From Arenicola marina (lineage: Eukaryota; Annelida; Polychaeta; Arenicolidae): a stretch of 64,000 nt of DNA. Made by a program: the position numbers and the translations under genes. The notes under the pieces are model-generated. The model saw only the letters and a program-made list of their open reading frames with translations. It was not told where the DNA came from and did no database searches. Positions within the stretch are counted from its first letter, which is position 1. Each line of letters opens with the position of its first letter. Shown here piece by piece: positions 31,076 through 43,100 of the stretch. Location of the stretch: NCBI GenBank assembly GCA_964019135.1, contig OZ025260.1:35892254-35956253 (forward strand), read 5' to 3'.

Positions 31076-33386
31076 GACAACGTGCGCACCGCAGGCTCTA
31101 TTTTGAGCAGTGTGCAATGAGCAATTAACCGATATTAACGGAATTACAGGTAAAGCCGTCGTTTGTGCCGGTGACGTGAGGATCGCGTCATGTGACGCAT
31201 CTTCCGCCCGCGAATTTAATGCCATATTAGAGTTTAAATGAACATGAAATTTTGTTCTCAAGAGCGATTGCTTGTTATGAATGGCGCTACGAATTTTACT
31301 TTTTGTCCAATAATACGTCATCGTGACGCGACATGACGTCATTTGACGTTTGCGAAAATGCTTAAGATGGCTTCTATTTCTTGAATATACCTACGTATCA
31401 ACTCGGGCTATGACAGCTATTGCCAAAGCGGCTGAAAATAAAGCAAACCCTACATGTCGTAGGAGCACGTTAGCTATGACGTCATTTTTGACGCATACTT
31501 ATCCCCTGCGCCAAAAACGTTACACACGGCACAAACTGTCCCTGAACACGACCTGCTATGTCAAGCAACCCGAAAGTCGCCATACTTTGTAATAGCTGAG
31601 TAATAGCCTACGTAAGATATGTGACGTCATGACGTCATGGTGACGTTATGACGTGACGCACGACAACGTCCAAGCGGCAATATGCCAAGCTTTACTGCCA
31701 CAACTTATTCCATTAAAGAGCTAGGCGGTAGAAAGACTAGTCCTTCAGCTATGGCTTGGCGAAATGGCCAAAAATTGCATTAGCTTATCATTGCGGAAAC
31801 ACGGAGACCGACGACAAGAACAAAGAGCACTGTAGGCGAAGCGATATAGCAACCAATTTGTTTCTTTTACTATTTTTCTGACCATCAATGTTCCCTACCA
31901 TTTGACGCAAACATCACAGCTCTAGCTTGTTTTTCTGATTTTTGACGTTGTTTTCAAGATGGACACAATCTCCATTCACTCATCATTGGCGGCCCCGCGA
32001 AGGTGTCGTCCAACTTCGGAGCGCTCTAGCGCCATAACTAGACAAGATCCGCCTAGTTAAAGCACTAAGTGATCTGAAGATGCTTATTGGCAACTAGTTG
32101 GCGAAAAGAATGCAATTTTAGCATTGTTATCTGATTTTTGACGATTTTTCTTTCAATGGCAGGAATCTGTATGTTTATCATTAGGCCAGTGGCTTCGTTG
32201 CCATGGAAACAAAAAGTAATACAGAGATCGCCGTGTGTTTCTTATAACTTGCTTTAAGATGATATTATCTCACTGTGTGGCGAAGGAGACTGAAATAGCT
32301 TGAACGGAAGTAAGTCATATTCGATCAAGTTCATTTTTCCCCATAGGATCCTATGTTAAACGATTTCGACTATATACCGAAAAGTAATGTGGCTATGAAA
32401 CCATGTTGACAGATTATGACTCAGCTTAGTATTATCCATCCACAGCTGCAAGCATTGAGTGATGGCTTGAATAGAACACCCGTGGGAGCCTCTGCTAACA
32501 CCAAAAAGCCGTATCTTTCACCATTGGTTAAATTTCCAAAAAATCCTGTGACGTCACTATTTGCTCTAATTGCATATGGTAAGCACTGTGGCTACTAGAC
32601 GTCATGTTCAACTAATAAAAAAATCCCGGTGTTGTTTGCTGGAGGCACTTGCGACATACATGACAAAACATTTTTTCCCAGCCTAAAGATACAGCCCTTT
32701 TAACATGGGAAGTCCCATAGAGAAATTCCCCCGGCCCTGGAACCGGAAGTAAGATAGGAACGTATTGTTTTTAGTATGTAGCTATACGAGGAACTACTTT
32801 TCCTACAATATAATGTTACTCTCGCATTTTGTGATTTTTTTCAGATTTTTTATAATTTTTTGCAAGTACCAAAAGTGACGTCATCGTGACGTTACGTGAC
32901 GTATCAGAAAACTCTAAGATTCAACACAAGTCATCACAATTCATATTTCTATGACATATTTGAACATCATAGCGATAGCTTGATGGCAAATGTGCCAAAA
33001 AGCAAAAAAACTGACAGAGGTCATTTAGTGCGTTTTCCGCAAAACCTATGACCTCATTTTCCTCGAAAATGAGTATTACGCATCAAAAAGTGAACAATAC
33101 CGAAAAACTGCACCTGAAAGAGGGGCACATTATGAAACTAATCCGAGATCTCTAGCTTTAATATTAACGGAGATATAAGCGTTTTTAGTTATTTTTTCAA
33201 AAAATCGCTGTGACCTTGACCTTTGACTTTTCAACCTGCATGACGAGAATGTTGTAGCCCTATAGCCTAGCTATTACGTACTAAAGACTGCGAACTAATA
33301 CATACAGCCGTTAGGCCACAAGGAGACTTCCCGTTTTCGAGTGAGACAGACATACAAACAAACATACAAACACGACCGACCGACAT

Positions 33387-33413
33387 ATGACGAAAATTGA
33401 AAATTTTCGTCAT
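33387..33413. repeat. Terminal palindrome of the left arm
   Basis: atgacgaaaattgaaaattt and its continuation to 33413 form a near-perfect palindrome of 27 bases. The same word marks the start of every right-hand unit, so I take it as the end of the repeat unit. Confidence 0.8.
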
Positions 33414-33813
33414 AACAAGTGAAGTAAGCTCTACACTTACTGGTATTCATTTGTTTGCCTTCCACCAATAATTTCAATAGCTTCAGTGCACTTTCATCAT
33501 GACATTTACACCTTCGGACATGAATTAAAACCCAATTATCCCCCTTTCCACTGCGGAAGAGGAACCCTCGCTTACATTACAGATGCGACGGTAGCTGTGT
33601 TATAAGAGAGGCCGACAACAAGACTAACATCGTCCTCTGGCCCAAACAAGCCATGAGAATGAATCTTAACGCTATGTGCCATTCTCTCAGCTCCCGTTTA
33701 TACCCCAAGGGTTATACCGCACCTTCAAGTCAATCAAAAGATACTCTTCGATTATTACGACTGTTATTTTCACTCCGCGACGACCATTCCTCAAAACACA
33801 CCGACCTATACAG
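33414..33813. other. No gene seen
   Basis: A spacer between the end of the long repeat and the inverted-repeat transposon. I see no exon or repeat in it. Confidence 0.4.
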
Positions 33814-35358
33814 CCTGGGCCGGTTGCACCAAGCGGTCGTAAAATTTACGCCGGTCGTATCGTGGTCGTATACGGTACGCCCTCCATACGTCGGTTGCAC
33901 GACGTGGTCGCAAATCGTACGCGGTCGCAATAGGGGGCGTAAATATACGACCACTAGGGGGTAGGCGTACCGTGGTCGTATATCGGTAAAGCCACCAAGA
34001 CCATCTCATTTCTTTGTTTAACCACAATATTTACATGAGTAAATATTTTCAATCTTAAAGTTGCATGTCGAGTTCTTTCCCGCCAAAACTAAGCCCAGGC
34101 GACATTTATATCAAAATTTGCAGAAAACTCGATTGTTTCATTCCATAAATTCAGAAACCTGGTAAACCTCGCCGTTTCGGCTGTGGTGTGGCAAACGTGT
34201 CTATCCCGCGACACCACAGCACTCTGTCGCGGCACTGCTACTTATAACAAAGCATCGCGAAGCACACAAACTGATGACGTTTACCACTGAAATGAAAATT
34301 TGTGGTAAATTGATATCACGGGCAAGGCTAAGAGACACTATTTGGCAGTCTGGCATGGGTGGAGTATAGACAAAACCAATCTTGAAAGATTCAAGGACTG
34401 ATTCTTATTTGTGTTTTGACCTCTCTAGTTTTGGCGGGAAAGAGCTCCACATGCAACTTTAACTTGTATCATTTGTGCATAGACTAAAGCACATTTAAAG
34501 AATTATTTCAAATATGAATATATTGTGAAATAATTTTTCGGGACTATTTATGCAACTTTTATTTCCTTATTTTGTTGTGCACAATTTAACGATTACTCAA
34601 TGTTATTGGTTGAACAATCCTTCCTTTGGTATTACTCTACAGCACTGAGACAGCAATATATCACTCGTACAGGGTGCAGTTTCATTACAACAGCAGCCAC
34701 AGTAAGAAATTAAAGCAGTATTTTACTAATTTATTGAATATCTATGCCAGTAGTGTCCATAAGTCATCAATAGATAGATGTTTTACATAAAAAGGGTTTC
34801 CACCAATAGTGCAGTATTGTCATTAAAAGCAAGTTTTAGCGTCAATACCATAAGGATGGTGCATATAATGACCAGCTACAAACAACAGTTTTTGTGTATT
34901 AAATTAACAGGATTGTTCAATGACCCCATCTTCATGTAAGTTATGAACTAATAATTTGAAGTAAATACGTCTTACTTGCTTAAAATGCCACTGTTACGGG
35001 AGTGTGAAAGTCAGTGCTAAAAGGCTCTTTTGCGCGCCCAATCTGGCAACGGTAGTTCTTTGACTTTAATAAATGAGTTTGCACCGATGTGGTACCGTCT
35101 CCTGTGCGGGAACCGTGCCCCTGCGAACGACACGGAGTCAGTGTGATGACAGACATGACACATTCCAACGGGGAAAACCCGAAACTTTCGGCGGGCGGGC
35201 GTAAGCAAGGACGTCCGTGCGACCGCCTAAATTGTGGTTGGTGCAACCGACGTTAGCTCACGGACGTAGAGAGGGCGGTGCTACGTCCGGCGTTTGTAGG
35301 TCCGGCGTTTCAGATTTGCGACCACCGTTTGCGACCGCTTGGTGCAAACGGCCCCAGG
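33814..35358. mobile_element. Inverted-repeat DNA transposon, non-autonomous, with nested MITE
   Basis: The left end cctgggccggttgcaccaag and the right end (reverse complement cctggggccgtttgcaccaa) form terminal inverted repeats that continue imperfectly for about 110 bases. They share gcggtcg, cgccgg, cgccctc and acgtcggttgcac in order (33817-33935 and 35225-35355). GGGCC...TTGCACC-type ends resemble those of some Harbinger-like elements, but I see no agreeing target duplication, so the class is open. No transposase frame is present. The MITE at 34059-34458 is inserted inside, so this element is the older of the two. Confidence 0.8.
34059..34458. mobile_element. TTAA-flanked MITE, copy 2
   Basis: 400 bp in the same orientation as, and closely matching, the element at 7559-7956 along its whole length, with the same ends (AGTTGCATGTCGAG) and TTAA at 34055-34058 and 34459-34462. 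Because the flanking DNA outside TTAA differs between the two copies, the element borders are well defined. Confidence 0.9.
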
Positions 35359-37190
35359 AAGGGTGCCCAGCGCGCCAACAAAAATGAGGGCGTGGCCCCC
35401 ACTAATCGTAGCCACACACAAGCCCCGCCTAAAGCGTGTCTACCCCCCCCGGCCCCGAGAGCCGGGTCGATCACAGGGCAAAGGCACCGGGAAGATGATA
35501 CAGCACAGGGTGCAGCACAACTTACCTGAGCGACCACGCTGTTAACGCTGCGTGTCCCTGTGGGATGACGATGTATGTGGCAGAGATGTCCACACTTTGC
35601 CTTTGGGGGGCAGATTTAATCCCATGCACACACAGCACGTGAACGTGATCGGTTGACCCGGAGAAATCAACGCTCGGTTGTTGATGCAGGCGTGGGTATC
35701 ATGCGGTGGAAGAGCGCCGTGTCGGTCCACGTTGGCGCTACAAGCTGGCTGTCTGATATTATTATAGGCTGTGCTGTAAGCGTGTTTGATTTAACAACGA
35801 GCGGACGACTGACTGATGGTGCCCACCCGCGATCAACCGAGCGACTGACTCAATCAGGATTCCAATACCAGACCGAGGGGCTTGGGTAACAACAAACAGC
35901 CGACGACAGTGCCTCGCAAGCGAGTAACCAGGGATATGACTACAGCTCTGACCTACCCTGGGCCAGCCGGCGAGCTGGCTGCCATTGTCAACGCACCCAG
36001 CCACTCGCCCTTCCCAGTCTGCCCGGTGTACCTACCCCGGCAACCCCGCCTCCCCACTTTCCTTCCCCTCCCCCTCAACAAAACGCGGCTGCGGAGCGTC
36101 TTTAGCCGCCGTGTCGCCCATGGTAGCCATTGCTGCCGTTGCCTAGGCAACTAAATGCAATGAGAAAATCAGCTGGGTCGCTGGTGGGGGGCAGTGTGGT
36201 TGAGGGTGAGGGTCGCGCGGGAGTGGAGGGAGGTTGAGATGGGGGTGTAGGTCTCAGCGGGGAGTGGTGGTTGCCAGGGTGATCATATCACACGGTGGGT
36301 GAAGCCGCGGGTTGGGCGCGAGGCTCAAGTCAGCGTCGGGAGAGGGGAGGGGGGTGGTCGAGGTGTGGGTGCGGGGCCAGTGGAGTGAGGTGAGGGGAGG
36401 AACATTGGGTGAGGGAGGGGGATTTACCAAGATGGGATGCACGGACAGAGTACTCGACCAGGGGTCCTCGTGGTAAGCCTCACATGTGAAGAGGACGGCG
36501 GGGTGGGGTGGGGGAGGGGATGACGACACAGAGTGGTAGGGTGCTGGCTGAGCAGGGGAATGGTAGGACAGAGTAGCCGTATGCCAGGGGGTGGGGGGAG
36601 GGAGGGGATGATGACACACAGTGGTAGGGTGCTGGCTGAGCAGGGGAATGGTACGGCGGACTAGCCGCGGGCCGGCGGGTGGGGGGAGGGGAGGGGAGGA
36701 CAGCTATAGAGGACGTCACGTCGCATCAAAGGGTGACAAATCCATTCGGTGAATTCAAATAAATTTTGGGATAGTGCGTTAGGGGAAGAAGGGTCGGGGG
36801 GGGGGGGGGGGGGGTGGGGGGTACAAACTATGGTGTGCCCCCTGACTCCCAGTCACCCTAGGAAGTGGCTGATTCACCTTCTGTCTGGGGTGACAGCGCT
36901 GTCCGGTCGTGGCGACCACATTGTGGCGAGTTACGAGGTCCATAAAATAGTGTAGGGTTGTATTTTAGTGGACGTGGTATTATTATGCGGCAAACCATCC
37001 TGTGGTTGACGTGGCGATGGCGGTGAATGATTCCAGTTTCTCCCCCCCCCCCTGTTCCCCCCGCCTGCCCCCCTCCCCCCCCCCCCCCCCCCACACACAC
37101 ACCACGCGACAGAGGAAATAGCGCAGAGAACCAACTGATGTTTCATACTCCGACGAAATGAATTCCATGGATTGAGACGCGTGTTAGCGC
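35359..37190. other. No gene seen; purine-rich region with an 88-bp duplication
   Basis: From about 36180 to 36710 the + strand is strongly G-rich. Within it an approximately 88-base block containing gtggtagggtgctggctgag occurs twice (at 36533 and 36621). A G run at about 36797-36814 and C runs at 37040-37092 follow. The open frames are low in complexity and Pro- or Gly-rich, so I do not accept them as genes. Confidence 0.45.
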
Positions 37191-40100
37191 GATGGAGGGG
37201 TGTGGTTGGAGTGGGTAGAGGGATGGAGGGGTGTGGTTGGAGTGGGTAGGGGGATGGAGGGGTGTGGTTGGAGTGGGTAGAGCGATGGAGGGGTGTGGTT
37301 GGAGTGGGTAGAGGGATGGAGGGGTGTGGTTGGAGTGGGTAGGGGGATGGAGGGGTGTGGTTGGAGTGGGTAGAGCGATGGAGGGGTGTGGTTGGAGTGG
37401 GTAGAGCGATGGAGGGGTGGGGTTGGAGTGGGTAGAGCGATGGAGGGGTGTGGTTGGAGTGGGTAGAGCGATGGAGGGGTGTGGTTGGAGTGGGTAGAGC
37501 GATGGAGGGGTGTGGTTGGAGTGGGTAGAGTGATGGAGGGGTGTGGTTGGAGTGGGTAGAGCGATGGAGGGGTGTGGTTGGAGTGGGTAGGGGGATGGAG
37601 GGGTGTGGGGTTGAGTGGGTAGAGCGATGGAGGGGTGTGGTTGGAGTGGGTAGAGCGATGGAGGGGTGTGGTTGGAGTGGGTAGAGGGATGGAGGGGTGT
37701 GGTTGGAGTGGGTAGAGCGATGGAGGGGTGTGGTTGGAGTGGGTAGAGGGATGGAGGGGTGTGGTTGGAGTGGGTAGAGGGATGGAGGGGTGTGGTTGGA
37801 GTGGGTAGAGCGATGGAGGGGTGTGGTTGGAGTGGGTAGAGCGATGGAGGGGTGTGGTTGGAGTGGGTAGAGGGATGGAGGGGTGTGGTTGCAGTGGGTA
37901 GAGGGATGGAGGGGTGTGGTTGGAGTGGGTAGAGGGATGAAGGGGTGTGGTTGGAGTGGGTAGAGGGATGTAGGGGTGTGGTTGGAGTGGGTAGGGGGAT
38001 GGAGGGGTGTGGTTGGAGTGGGTAGAGCGATGGAGGGGTGTGGTTGGAGTGGGTAGAGCGATGAAGGGGTGTGGTTGGAGTGGGTAGAGCGATGGAGGGG
38101 TGTGGTTGGAGTGGGTAGAGCGATGGAGGGGTTTGGTTGGAGTGGGTAGAGCGATGGAGGGGTGTGGTTGGAGTGGGTAGAGGGATGGAGGGGTGTGGTT
38201 GGAGTGGGTAGAGCGATGGAGGGGTATGGTTGGAGTGGGTTGAGCGATGGAGGGGTGTGGTTGGAGTGGGTAGAGCGATGGAGGGGTGTGGTTGGAGTGG
38301 GTAGAGCGATGGAGGGGTATGGTTGGAGTGGGTAGAGCGATGGAGGGGTGTGGTTGGAGTGGGTAGAGCGATGGAGGGGTGTGGTTGGAGTGGGTAGAGC
38401 GATGGAGGGGTGTGGTTGGAGTGGGTAGAGCGATGGAGGGGTGTGGTTGGAGTGGGTAGAGCGATGGAGGGGTGTGGTTGGAGTGGGTAGGGGGATGGAG
38501 GGGTGTGGGGTTGAGTGGGTAGAGCGATGGAGGGGTGTGGTTGGAGTGGGTAGAGCGATGGAGGGGTGTGGTTGGAGTGGGTAGAGGGATGGAGGGGTGT
38601 GGTTGGAGTGGGTAGAGCGATGGAGGGGTGTGGTTGGAGTGGGTAGAGCGATGGAGGGGTTTGGTTGGAGTGGGTAGAGCGATGGAGGGGTGTGGTTGGA
38701 GTGGGTAGAGGGATGGAGGGGTGTGGTTGGAGTGGGTAGAGCGATGGAGGGGTATGGTTGGAGTGGGTAGAGCGATGGAGGGGTGTGGTTGGAGTGGGTA
38801 GAGGGATGGAGGGGTGTGGTTGGAGTGGGGAGAGCGATGGAGGGGTGTGGTTGGAGTGGGTAGAGCGATGGAGGGGTGTGGTTGGAGTGGGTAGAGCGAT
38901 GGAGGGGTGTGGTTTCAGTGGGTAGAGGGATGGAGGGGTATGGTTGCAGTGGGTAGAGGGATGGAGGGGTGTGGTTGGAGTGCGTAGAGGGATGGAGGGA
39001 TGTGTTTGGAGTGGGTAGAGCGATGGAGGGGTGCGGTTGGAGTGGGTAGAGTGATGGAGGGGTGTGGTTGGAGTAGGTAGAGCGATGGAGGGGTGTGGTT
39101 GGAGTGGGTAGAGCGATGGAGGGGTGCGGTTGGAGTGGGTAGAGCGATGGAGGAGTGTGGTTGGAGTGGGTAGACGGATGGAGGGGTGTGGTTGGAGTGG
39201 GTAGAGCGATGGAGGGGTGTGGTTGGAGTGGGTAGAGCGATGGAGGGGTGTGGTTGGAGTGGGTAGAGCGATGGAGGGGTGTGGTTGGAGTGGGTAGAGT
39301 TAGGGAGGGGCGTGGTTGGAGTGGGTTGAGCGATGGAGGGGTGTGGTTGGAGTGGGTAGAGCGATGGAGGGGTGTGGTTGGAGTGGGTAGAGGGATGGAG
39401 GGGTGTGGTTGGAGTGGGTAGAGCGATGGAGGGGTGTGGTTGGACTGGGTAGAGCGATGGAGGGGTGGGGTTGGAGTGGGTAGAGGGATGGAGGGGTGTG
39501 GTTGGAGTGGGTAGAGCGATGGAGGGGTGTGGTTGGAGTGGGTAGAGCGATGGAGGGGTGTGGTTGGAGTGGGTAGAGGGATGGAGGGGTGTGGTTGGAG
39601 TGGGTAGAGCGATGGAGGGGTGTGGTTGGAGTGGGTAGAGCGATGGAGGGGTGTGGTTGGAGTGGGTAGAGCGATGGAGGGGTGTGGTTGGAGTAGGTAG
39701 AGGGATGGAGGGGTGTGGTTGGAGTGGGTAGAGCGATGGAGGGGTGTGGTTAGAGTAGGCAGAGGGATGGAAGGGTGTGGTTGGAGTGGGTAGAGCGATG
39801 GAGGGGTGTGGTTGGAGTGGGTAGAGCGATGGAGGGGTGTGGTTAGTGGTTTGAGCGATGGAGGGGTGTGGTTGGAGTGGGTAGAGGGATGGAGGGGTGT
39901 GGTTGGAGTGGGTAGAGAGATGGAAGGGTGTGGTTAGAGTGGGTAGAGCGACAGAGGGGTGTGGTTGGACTGGGTAGAGCGATGGAGGGGTGTGGTTGGT
40001 GTGGGTAGAGGGATGGAGGGGTGTGGTTAGAGTGGGTAGAGGGATGGAGGGGTGTGGTTGGAGTGGCTAGGGGGATGGATGGGTGTAGTTGGAGTGGGTA

Positions 40101-43100
40101 GAGGGATGGAGGGGTCTGCTTGTAGTGGGTAGAGGGATGGCGGTGTGTGGTTGGAGTGGGTAGAGCGATGGAGGGGTGTGGTTAGTGGTTTGAGCGATGG
40201 AGGGGTGTGGTCGGTGTGGGTAGAGGGATGGAGGTGTGTGGTCGGCGTGGGTTGAGGGATGGAGGAGTGTGGTTGGAGTGGGTAGAGCGATGGAGGGGTG
40301 TGGTTGGAGTGGGTAGAGCGATGGAGGGGTGTGGTTGGAGTGGGTAGAGGGATGGAGGGGTGTGGTTGGAGTGGGTAGAGCGATGGAGGGGTGTGGTTGG
40401 ACTGGGTAGAGCGATGGAGGGGTGGGGTTGGAGCGGGTAGAGGGATGGAGGGGTGTGGTTGGAGTGGGTTGAGCGATGGAGGGGTGTGGTTGGAGTGGGT
40501 AGAGCGATGGAGGGGTGTGGTCGGTGTGGGTAGAGGGATGGAGGTGTGTGGTCGGCGTGGGTTGAGGGATGGAGGGGTGTGGTTGGAGTGGGTAGAGCGA
40601 TGGAGGGGTGTGGTTGGAGTGGGTAGAGGGATGGAGGGGTGTGGTTGGAGTGGGTAGAGCGATGGAGGGGTGTGGTTGGACTGGGTAGAGCGATGGAGGG
40701 GTGGGGTTGGAGCGGGTAGAGGGATGGAGGGGTGTGGTTGGAGTGGGTTGAGCGATGGAGGGGTGTGGTTGGAGTGGGTAGAGCGATGGAGGGGTGTGGT
40801 CGGTGTGGGTAGAGGGATGGAGGTGTGTGGTCGGCGTGGGTTGAGGGATGGAGGGGTGTGGTCGGAGTGGGTAGAGAGATGGAGGTGTGTGGTCGGAGTG
40901 GGTTGAGGGATGGAGGTGTGTGGTCGGAGTGGGTAGAGCGATGGAGGGGTGTGGTTGGAGTGGGTAGAGCGATGGAATGGAATGGAATGTTGGTGTTTTA
41001 GGCCACTTTTGTGCACATACAGGCTAAATTGGGCCAAGGAACCTCCCGAGACGATGAAGGATGAAGGAATGAAACATGCCCCAGATTAGGTGCCCGAGCC
41101 CGGATTCGAACCCAGGACCTATTGATCTGCGGTCTAGTGCGCTAACCACTACACCAGGGAGGCCCCCGGGTAGAGCGATGGAGGGGTGTAGTTGGAGTGG
41201 GTAGAGGGATGGAGGGGTGTGGTTGGAGTGGGTAGAGCGATGGAGGGGTGTGGTTGGAGTGGGTAGAGCGATGAAGGGGTGTGGTCGGCGTGGGTTGAGG
41301 GATGGAGGGGTGTGGTCGGTGTGGGTAGAGAGATGGAGGTGTGTGGTCGGAGTGGGTTGAGGGATGGAGGGGTGTGGTCGGTGTGGGTAGAGGGATGGAG
41401 GGGTGTGGTCGGCGTGGGTTGAGAGATGGAGGTGTGTGGTTGTAGTGGCTAGGAGGATGGAGGGGTGTGGTCGGGGTGGGTAGAGAGATGGAGGTGTGTG
41501 GTCGGAGTGGGTTGAGGGATGGAGGGGTGTGGTCGGAGTGGGTAGAGGGATGGAGGTGTGTGGTCGGAGTTGGTTGAGGGATGGAGCTGTGTGGTCGGAG
41601 TGGGTTAAGGGTTGGAGGTGTGTGGTCGGAGTGGGTTAAGGGATGGAGGTGTGTGGTCGGAGTGGGTTGAGGGATGGAGGGGTGTGGTTGGAGTGGGTTG
41701 AGGGATGGAGGTGTGTGGTCGGAGTGGGTTGAGGGATGGAGGTGTGTGGTCGGAGTGGGTTGAGGGATGGAGGGGTGTGGCCGGAGTGGGTTGAGGGATG
41801 GAGGTGTGTGGTCGGAGTGGGTTGAGGGATGGAGGGGTATGGTCGGTGTGGGTAGAGGGATGGAGGTGTGTGGTCGGCGTGGGTTGAGGGATGGAGGGGT
41901 GTGGTCGGAGTGGGTTGAGGGATAGAGGTGTGTGGTCGGAGTGGTTTGAGGGATGGAGGGGTGTGGCCGGAGTGGGTAGAGAGACGGAGGTGTGTGTTCG
42001 GAGTGGGTTGAGGGATGGAGGGGTGTGGTCGGAGTGGGTAGAGGGATGGAGGGGTGTGGTTGGAGTGGGTTGAGGGATGGAGGTGTGTGGTCGGAGTGGG
42101 TTGAGGGATGGAGGGGTGTGGTTGTAGTGGGTAGAGGGATGGATGTGTGTGGTCGGAGTGGGTAGAGGGATGGAAGGGTGTGGTCGTAGTGGGTAGAGGG
42201 ATGGAGGGGTGTGGTTGGAGTGGGTAGAGCGATGGAGGGGTGTGGTCGGCGTGGGTTGAGGGATGGAGGGGTGTGATCGGTGTGGGTAGAGGGATGGAGG
42301 TGTGTGGTCGGCGTGGGTTGAGGGATGGAGGGGTGTGGTTGTAGTGGGTAGAGGGATGGATGTGTGTGGTCGGAGTGGGTAGAGGGATGGAAGGGTGTGG
42401 TCGTAGTGGGTAGAGGGATGGAGGGGTGTGGTTGGAGTGGGTAGAGCGATGGAGGGGTGTGGTCGGCGTGGGTTGAGGGATGGAGGGGTGTGATCGGTGT
42501 GGGTAGAGGGATGGAGGTGTGTGGTCGGCGTGGGTTGAGGGATGGAGGGGTGCGGTCGGAGTGGGTTGAGGGATGGAGGTGTGTGGTCGGCGTGGGTTGA
42601 GGGATGGTGGGGTGTGGTCGGAGTGGGTAGAGAGATGGAGGTGTGTGGTCGGAGTGGGTTGAGGGATAGAGGTGTGTGGTCGGAGTGGTTTGAGGGATGG
42701 AGGGGTGTGGTCGGAGTGGGTAGAGGGATGGAGGGGTGTGGTCGGAGTGGGTTGAGGGATGGAGCTGTGTGGTCGGAGTGGGTTAAGGGATGGAGGTGTG
42801 TGGTCGGCGTGGGTTGAGGGATGGAGGGGTGTGGTCGGAGTGGGTAGAGAGATAGAGGTGTGTGGTCGGAGTGGGTTGAGGGATGGAGGGGTGTGGTCGG
42901 AGTGGGTAGAGGGATGGAGGTGTGTGGTCGGAGTGGGTTGAGGGATGGAGCTGTGTGGTCGGAGTGGGTTAAGGGATGGAGGTGTGTGGTCGGCGTGGGT
43001 TGAGGGATGGAGGGGTGTGGTCGGAGTGGGTAGAGAGATAGAGGTGTGTGGTCGGAGTTGGTTGAGGGATGGAGAGGTGTGGTCGGAGTGGGTAGAGGGA

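Larger units (their letters stand above)
28000..33413 (-). repeat. Long non-coding repeat, left arm (minus orientation)
   Basis: Read on the minus strand it begins at the palindrome 33413-33387, crosses about 2.3 kb of unique-looking non-coding DNA (33386-31075), then a 30-bp minisatellite (about 31070-30750), a 21-23-bp minisatellite (about 30750-30600), a transition zone and the 20-bp satellite. The whole order is repeated in the opposite orientation at 57963-61175. It has no long open frame. Six TGACGTCA octamers occur (31334, 31477, 31622, 31630, 32549, 32876). I do not recognise it as any named transposon family. Confidence 0.85.

Noticed and set aside
40027-41037. Long minus-strand frame rich in His, Pro, Ser and Thr (and a similar one at 44071-44940)
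   Set aside because: It arises from a 31-base unit read through all three phases; it has no unique sequence, and the first one even crosses the SINE. These are minisatellite artefacts.
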